DNA of 64,000 bases from Bradyrhizobium jicamae (GTDB taxonomy: Bacteria; Pseudomonadota; Alphaproteobacteria; Rhizobiales; Xanthobacteraceae). Shown here piece by piece: positions 59,064 through 64,000 of this stretch. How positions within the stretch are numbered: the first letter of the stretch is position 1; every line of letters starts with the position of its first letter. The stretch spans positions 310,001 to 374,000 of the forward strand of contig NZ_JAFCJX010000001.1 in the NCBI RefSeq assembly GCF_018130695.1, given 5' to 3'. The position numbers and the translations under genes are program-made. Under the pieces are notes generated by a model. It searched no databases and had not been told where the DNA came from. It was given only the letters and a program-made list of their open reading frames with translations.

Positions 59064-60448
59064 TACAGCTGCCTCATGGCTTCGGCCCAGGCCCGATCGA
59101 GCCCAAAATAGACAAGACGGCTCTTGAATTTCGGGACCGCGTGAGTGGACCTGTAGGAGCCCGATATCCGCCCGTGAACATCCTCCTGTTCGTACTCGAA
59201 CGCCGCGATGTCGTTGGTCGTGATCACATCGCCTTCCAGCCCGATCACCTCGGAAATCTGGACGACACGACGCTGTCCATCGCGCATGCGCTCGACTTGC
59301 ACGATGAGATCCAGCGCAGCGACGATCTGGGACCTGATCGCCCGCAGCGGCAGATTTGGCTGCCCCATCTGCACCATGTTCTCGATACGCGTCATTGCGT
59401 CGCGGGCACTGTTGGCGTGCACCGTGGAGATCGAACCGTCATGGCCGGTGTTCATCGCCTGCAGCATGTCGAACGCCTCGGCGCCGCGCACTTCGCCGAC
59501 GACGATCCGATCGGGACGCATTCGCAGCGCATTCCACACCAGGTCGCGCTGCGTCACCTGCCCCGTCCCTTCCAGGCTGGGAGGCCGGGTCTCCAGGCTG
59601 ATCACATGCGGCTGCTGAAGCTGCAGCTCGGCGGCGTCTTCGATGGTGACGATGCGCTCACTGTGGTCGATGAACTGGCTCAGCGCGTTGAGCAGCGTCG
59701 TCTTGCCTGAACCGGTACCGCCGGAGACCAGGACATTCAGCCGGGATCGGGCGGCGATCTCCAGCAATTGTCCCATCGCCGCAGTCACGGAGCCGTTCTG
59801 GATCATCCCGGCCATGTCCAAGCGGCGGCTCGGAAATTTTCGGATCGATATGCAGGGGCTGTGGATCGCGAGCGGCGGGAAGATGATGTTGACGCGGCTG
59901 CCGTCCGGCAAGCGGCAATCCACCATCGGGCTGGATTCGTCGACGCGGCGCCCGACCTGCGAAGCAATTTTCTGCGCGACCGACGCGATGTGGTCGTTGT
60001 CGCGGAACCTCACCGCGACACGCTCCAGCTTGCCGCTGCGCTCGACGTAGATATTGCTCGGCCCGTTGACCATGATGTCGTTGATCGATTGATCCAGCAG
60101 AAGCGGACGGAGCGGCCCGTAGCCGGTCATGTCGTCCGCAATCTCGTCCGCCAGCTGAAGCTGCTCGCGGCCCGACAGCTCGAGCCGTTCGTCGTTGGCG
60201 ATGCCGTGGATGATTTCCTCGATCTGCCGCCGGAGGACATCGCGCGTGACGGTCGCCGCCACCGACGGCTCAATCTGCTCGATGACCCGTTCGCGCAGCG
60301 AAGCCGGCATCACCGGACGCTGCACCGCGGAGTCCTCGCGCCTTGGCGGAGCTGCAGGCAAGCTCGGCGTCGACGCAGGCAAGCTTGGCGTCAATGCAGG
60401 CAAACGAGTTGCCGGTGTGTCTTCTTCGCGCCTACCAAACCTTTTCAT
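59063..60448 (-). CDS. cpaF: Tad pilus assembly ATPase CpaF/TadA
   Basis: A 461-residue secretion ATPase: Walker [15 protein letters not shown] (~residue 241), Asp and His boxes, and [31 protein letters not shown]. The N-terminal ~45 residues are a Pro/Ala/Ser-rich linker with repeated TPSLPA units. It powers both extension and retraction in Tad systems. Confidence 0.96.
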   Translation of the reverse strand: MKRFGRREEDTPATRLPALTPSLPASTPSLPAAPPRREDSAVQRPVMPASLRERVIEQIEPSVAATVTRDVLRRQIEEIIHGIANDERLELSGREQLQLADEIADDMTGYGPLRPLLLDQSINDIMVNGPSNIYVERSGKLERVAVRFRDNDHIASVAQKIASQVGRRVDESSPMVDCRLPDGSRVNIIFPPLAIHSPCISIRKFPSRRLDMAGMIQNGSVTAAMGQLLEIAARSRLNVLVSGGTGSGKTTLLNALSQFIDHSERIVTIEDAAELQLQQPHVISLETRPPSLEGTGQVTQRDLVWNALRMRPDRIVVGEVRGAEAFDMLQAMNTGHDGSISTVHANSARDAMTRIENMVQMGQPNLPLRAIRSQIVAALDLIVQVERMRDGQRRVVQISEVIGLEGDVITTNDIAAFEYEQEDVHGRISGSYRSTHAVPKFKSRLVYFGLDRAWAEAMRQL

Positions 60449-61656
60449 AGCCCGAGCAGCCTTCTCAACATGCCCTTCCGATCGGCGCCGACACCGGTGA
60501 TTTCCCGCACGATCGGGGCGAGGTGACGCCGCAGCCCGGATACGTGCTTCAAAGCCGGAATTCCGAGATTGACCGCCTGGGTCATCCCCTTCCCGAGATC
60601 GGGGATCACCATGTCCGGTTCTGCGCCCAGGGCCTTGACCATCGTTGCCCTGGGCAGGCCGCCGGCGCGATCGGCACGGTTGAGCAGGGTAAAGACCCGA
60701 TCCTTGCCGGCGATATTGGTGACGGCGGTGCGGAGTGCATGGGCATTGCGAAGTCCGGTCACTTCGGCCTCCAGCAACACCAGCACGTGGCGGGAGAGCG
60801 TGATCACCGGATGGATCGAGGGCGGGAACGGGACGGGCACATCGACGACGATGTAATTGAACCGCTGCCGGAGCAGACCGAGCACGTGCCTCACGCCCGC
60901 TTCAGTGATGTCGAGCTGCGCGTCCAGCTCCTCGTCGGCGGAAATCAGGCAGACCCGCTCGTTGACGTCGATTGCCGCGCGTTCGAGGAACAGCGTGTCC
61001 GCCCGCATCGGGTTTTCCAGGGCGATGCGCAAGCCCGGCCCGGGCTGCACGCCCAACATCACGGCCGTTTCGCCACCCTGCAGATGAAGATCGAGCAGCG
61101 CGACCTTCGCCTTCGTGGTCTCGGCGATCTGGAGCGCCAGGTTGATGGCAATGCTCGTTGCTCCGGCGCCACCCTGCGCACCGCAGATCGAGACCACATG
61201 CCCGCCGCGATCGGGGCTGGGCGCGACATCGCCAAGCAGCTTCGGCCGCAGCTGGTCCAGCACCATGTCCCGGGTCAGCGGCCGCGGCAGATACTCCGTC
61301 AAGCCGATCTCCATCAGCTCGCGGTAGAAGGTGATCTCCCTGCTCTCACCGATCAGAGCCACCCGGACGTCGGGCGGACAGACGCCGGCCAGCCTTTCCA
61401 GTTCGGTGAAGGGATCATCGATTCCGCTGATGTCCGTCACCAGCGCGGATATCTCGGTATCGGTTTCGAGCATCTTGATCGCATTGCGGATCGTGCCGCG
61501 CCGGATCGACAGATTGCTGCCTTCGAGGCCCTTGCGCAGAGCCGCGGCACTGAGATCGTCGTTGACGAAACAGACGATCCGGTCGCGGGCGACGACAGAG
61601 GCGGATTCTTCAGCCGGACTTACCACTGCAATGTTAGCGATCACTTCTGCCTCCAC
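60445..61656 (-). CDS. cpaE: Tad pilus localisation protein CpaE/TadZ
   Basis: A 403-residue protein with an N-terminal receiver-like domain (~25-140) and a ParA/MinD-like ATPase. The P-loop is atypical, GAQGGAGATSIAINLAL, lacking the usual lysine of GKT, as is common in CpaE. CpaE places the pilus machine at the pole. Overlaps cpaF by 4 bp. Confidence 0.93.
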   Translation of the reverse strand: MEAEVIANIAVVSPAEESASVVARDRIVCFVNDDLSAAALRKGLEGSNLSIRRGTIRNAIKMLETDTEISALVTDISGIDDPFTELERLAGVCPPDVRVALIGESREITFYRELMEIGLTEYLPRPLTRDMVLDQLRPKLLGDVAPSPDRGGHVVSICGAQGGAGATSIAINLALQIAETTKAKVALLDLHLQGGETAVMLGVQPGPGLRIALENPMRADTLFLERAAIDVNERVCLISADEELDAQLDITEAGVRHVLGLLRQRFNYIVVDVPVPFPPSIHPVITLSRHVLVLLEAEVTGLRNAHALRTAVTNIAGKDRVFTLLNRADRAGGLPRATMVKALGAEPDMVIPDLGKGMTQAVNLGIPALKHVSGLRRHLAPIVREITGVGADRKGMLRRLLGL

Positions 61657-61658
61657 CC

Positions 61659-62564
61659 TTACCGACGTGACGATTCGGCCGACGCGACCGACTTTGACCG
61701 GGCAGCTCCCGGCGACAGATCGCCAGACGACGCCGTGCGTGTGCCGGCGTCATCTCTCCTGACTGAGTATTTCGTGCCGCTATTGCGGGCGTAGATCACC
61801 ACCGTCGTGTCGCTGTCCTCCGAATCCTGTCGATCGACGGCCGACCGTACGGCGAGGGAGAGCTTGCCGAGCTGCCCTGCGACCACGACTTTCTTCACCT
61901 GCTCCGGCGCGAGCTCCAACGATACGGTACGCGCCACCTTGCCGGCCGAGGCGTTGCCGGCCGAGCCGCCCTGCACGATCTCCTGGTCGATCGCGACAAT
62001 GCGAACATTGGAAGCGACGGTTTCGCTCAGCGTGCCATGCTGGTGATCCGGATTCTGCTTTTCGCTCGCGGCCGTCGACTCCTGGGTCAACACGACATCG
62101 ACATAGTCACCCGGCCAGACCAGACCGGAAACTCCGGAGGCGGCGTCGACGTTGATGCTGATGGCCCGGCTATCCGGTGCCAGCACGCTGGCGAGGAACC
62201 CCCGTTCGCGCGGACGCACCACGTCCTTTGACGTCACGGGAGCGCCGGTGTCGAGGAAGTTACGAACCAGGGATCCGCGAAGTCCGATCCTGGCGTCGGG
62301 CGTATCGAGGATTGCCCCCGCAGGAACGCTGTCCGGCGACACCGAGCGTACCGTGAAATCTTCATCGCGGGCCAATGTCCCCCTCGGCAGCGGGTGTGCC
62401 GCGACGAAGTAGCTGGCGGTGGGAGGCGCCGGCGGCGGCGCGGTTTCCGTGACCTGTGCGACCGGGGTCTGTTTCGGCAGGTTCATGTTGTAGGCGATGA
62501 GCCCGAGGGCGACTGCCGCGAAGAAGAACACCATGATGATCGAGAGGCGCAAAGCGGATGACAT
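61659..62564 (-). CDS. cpaB: Tad pilus assembly protein CpaB/RcpC
   Basis: A 301-residue protein with an N-terminal helix (LRLSIIMVFFFAAVALGLIAY), a Pro-rich linker and SAF/RcpC domains (LPRGTLARDEDFTVRSV ... VWPGDYVDVVLTQE). The Ser/Arg-rich C-terminus is probably disordered. The ATG at 62564 follows AAGGA; an upstream ATG lies inside cpaA. Confidence 0.93.
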   Translation of the reverse strand: MSSALRLSIIMVFFFAAVALGLIAYNMNLPKQTPVAQVTETAPPPAPPTASYFVAAHPLPRGTLARDEDFTVRSVSPDSVPAGAILDTPDARIGLRGSLVRNFLDTGAPVTSKDVVRPRERGFLASVLAPDSRAISINVDAASGVSGLVWPGDYVDVVLTQESTAASEKQNPDHQHGTLSETVASNVRIVAIDQEIVQGGSAGNASAGKVARTVSLELAPEQVKKVVVAGQLGKLSLAVRSAVDRQDSEDSDTTVVIYARNSGTKYSVRRDDAGTRTASSGDLSPGAARSKSVASAESSRR

Positions 62565-62565
62565 G

Positions 62566-63072
62566 TCAAAGTCCTTTGCTGAAAATGGTCCAGATGCCAC
62601 CGCACGCTATGGCAACCCCGTACGGGAGCGGCGCATGTCGCAAATGGCGCCAACGCTCGATGGCGTAGACGCGGCGTACGAGCGATGATCCGGCAGGCGC
62701 GAGCCTGGGATATGGCAGGAGGCGCATCATCACATGCACCATGGCAAGAACGCCGCCGGCCAGCGCGGTAATGGTCAGCAACTGAATCACGCCGGTCAGC
62801 GGGAGGCCGATCGCCAAAGCGACCAGCAACTTGACGTCGCCGCCGCCGATCCATCCCCACTGGTAGATCATGAACAGCAGCAAGAACAGGATCGTCGCTG
62901 ATATCACGGATTCGACGAGCTGCATCGGGATGGCGAGTTGACCGACAACCCCGAGGAGCGCCAGCACCAAACAGATCTCGTTTCGGATCAATCGCGTCGC
63001 AACATCGATCGTTGCGACATAGAGCAGCAACAGGATTTCGAGAAACGAGGTTATGGAAACAATCCAACTCAT
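62566..63072 (-). CDS. cpaA: Prepilin peptidase CpaA/TadV
   Basis: A 168-residue A24 aspartic prepilin peptidase with about five helices. The two catalytic aspartates are visible in ATIDVATRLI and GGGDVKLLVA. It lacks the N-terminal methyltransferase domain of PilD, as expected for the Tad type. It cleaves Flp pilins and the TadE/G pseudopilins. Confidence 0.92.
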   Translation of the reverse strand: MSWIVSITSFLEILLLLYVATIDVATRLIRNEICLVLALLGVVGQLAIPMQLVESVISATILFLLLFMIYQWGWIGGGDVKLLVALAIGLPLTGVIQLLTITALAGGVLAMVHVMMRLLPYPRLAPAGSSLVRRVYAIERWRHLRHAPLPYGVAIACGGIWTIFSKGL

Positions 63073-63126
63073 CAAACGCACGCCTTAAAAAAAGCGGGCA
63101 CGTTTCAATACATGCCTCAAAACAAT

Positions 63127-63150
63127 GGGAGGCAGATTCCGATGCCCCCT
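63127..63150 (-). terminator. Imperfect attenuator after the second Flp gene
   Basis: TGCCCCCT and GGGAGGCA pair with mismatches around an 8-base loop, followed on the minus strand by ATTGTTTTG. It is a weaker copy of the terminator after the first pilin gene and would let some transcription reach cpaA. Confidence 0.5.
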
Positions 63151-63169
63151 CAGGCGCAAGATGCCTGCA

Positions 63170-63379
63170 TTACACGGCTGCAGTGAAAGCGGCGGTGACA
63201 ACGGCCAGCGCGCCACTCAGCGCCGTCCCGATACCACCAGTAGCTCCGGTGCCGAACGCAGCAGTCACTCCGCCGATGATGCAAGCCGCCACAATAATGT
63301 ATTCGAACGACACCACGCCGCCTTCGTCCGTGCGCAGACGCTTCAATGCGTCCCTGGACTTAACGCGATAGCTCAACAT
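63170..63379 (-). CDS. Flp-type pilin (second copy)
   Basis: A 69-residue prepilin: basic leader, cleavage expected after Gly in DEGG/VVSFEYIIVAACIIGG, with Glu at mature position 5 and Tyr at 6 as in Flp pilins. A Gly/Ala/Thr-rich helix and tail follow. About 65% similar to the first copy. Confidence 0.92.
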   Translation of the reverse strand: MLSYRVKSRDALKRLRTDEGGVVSFEYIIVAACIIGGVTAAFGTGATGGIGTALSGALAVVTAAFTAAV

Positions 63380-63456
63380 AGAAGGAACCCTTCTTTTGCC
63401 CGAAGGCAGAACTTTCAGAGCTTGCGGCAGCTATCCAGTTCTTGAATGCACGCCTC

Positions 63457-63489
63457 AAAAAAGTGGGGGGCCAGATTCCGCTGCCCCCC
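63457..63489 (-). terminator. Rho-independent terminator after the first Flp gene
   Basis: On the minus strand a 7-bp all-GC stem (63483-63489 with 63465-63471, 11-base loop) is followed within two bases by six T. It would limit transcription beyond the first pilin gene. Confidence 0.75.
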
Positions 63490-63510
63490 TCCGGGGCATG
63501 ATACCCGTAA

Positions 63511-63720
63511 TTATACGGCCGCGGTGAAGGCGGTGGTGATGGCGGTGATCCCAGCGGTCAGCGCGTTCGAGATCGCGCCGCCGGTGCCGGTGCCGAACGC
63601 AGCAACCACTGCGCCGATGATGCAGGCAGCGACGATGATGTACTCGAACGACACCACACCGTCCTGGTCGGTGCGCAGACGCTTCAGAGCTTCCGTGGTC
63701 TTGATGTAGTACTTCAGCAT
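63511..63720 (-). CDS. Flp-type major pilin (first copy)
   Basis: A 69-residue prepilin with leader, DQDG/VVSFEYIIVAACIIGAVVAAF cleavage/helix region and Glu5-Tyr6 of the mature form. AAGGA precedes the ATG. First gene of the Tad locus and probably the most expressed. Confidence 0.94.
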   Translation of the reverse strand: MLKYYIKTTEALKRLRTDQDGVVSFEYIIVAACIIGAVVAAFGTGTGGAISNALTAGITAITTAFTAAV

Positions 63721-64000
63721 GGAAAAATTCCTTCTTTAGAGATGAATTTGGCGATGCCAACGGGATCAATTTATAATCACGGACCAAGATAGCGCGCCGG
63801 GAAATTTGGGATTACCTCCGGGACAAGGTAAACGCAGCTGGCGAAGGCGCCGTCCGCGATGGATAGTGGCAGGCTTTCGCATCAACCCATGGCGCTTGTG
63901 ACACAAGGCCGACGGCAGCGTCCTGCGTATCCCCATTTGTCGTCATCGATCGGAAGAAAACGCCGGAGCTGTCGACACAAAAAAGCCGTGTCCGACGGAC
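63721..64000. other. Promoter region of the Tad locus
   Basis: About 280 bp upstream of the first pilin gene with no convincing coding frame. It includes an AT-rich stretch near 63770 that could carry the -10 region, and a short GTCCG-T-CGGAC palindrome near the window edge. Confidence 0.4.

Overview
The window is GC-rich alphaproteobacterial chromosome, most likely Bradyrhizobium or a close relative in the Nitrobacteraceae. The grounds are a homodimeric-type pyruvate dehydrogenase E1, a urea/amide transporter linked to formamidase, many FixK/FNR-type boxes, a Tad pilus locus, a typical Bradyrhizobium interspersed repeat, and strong GC-driven antisense reading frames. No database could be searched; all names rest on reading protein motifs and gene context.

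Layout. (1) 1-7.1 kb: the 5' part of aceE (minus strand), a LysR regulator, and a three-gene minus-strand operon for an oxidoreductase, an aldehyde dehydrogenase and a beta-decarboxylating dehydrogenase, probably a small catabolic route. (2) 7.4-19.7 kb: a nitrogen-scavenging island. The minus-strand operon urtABCDE-fmdA-fmdB-amiE imports urea or short amides and hydrolyses amides. It faces a plus-strand two-gene signalling unit made of an NCS1-type permease fused to a hybrid histidine kinase, followed by a LuxR-type response regulator. The intergenic gap carries a near-consensus sigma-54 promoter. (3) 19.8-22.2 kb: a dense minus-strand array of about 20 tRNA genes, several structurally aberrant, interrupted by an HNH endonuclease gene. 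(4) 22.3-24.5 kb: small orphan and secreted proteins.

(5) 24.7-50.2 kb: an accessory block studded with nine TTGAY-N4-RTCAA boxes, each placed before a gene start. It holds a GNAT acetyltransferase, a DUF3300/S74-like surface protein and a DUF2950 protein, a TAXI-type binding protein, an HlyD-like protein, PPK2, an AspT-like antiporter with an Orn/Lys/Arg decarboxylase, a SulP transporter, secreted hydrolase and IalB-like proteins, two response regulators, a sensor kinase with a periplasmic ABC-substrate-binding domain, an FNR/FixK-type regulator, an ion channel and an AI-2E-type permease. Together they look like a low-oxygen or energy-stress regulon, possibly run by the local FixK-like protein.

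(6) 50.3-63.8 kb: after one membrane protein, a complete minus-strand Tad/Flp pilus locus: two Flp pilins, cpaA, cpaB, cpaE, cpaF, tadB, tadC, an isoprenylcysteine-methyltransferase-like membrane protein, three TadE/TadG-type pseudopilins, cpaC, a short lipoprotein and tadD. The methyltransferase-like gene inside this locus, the permease-kinase fusion, the aberrant tRNA array and the box-dense regulon are the most interesting points.
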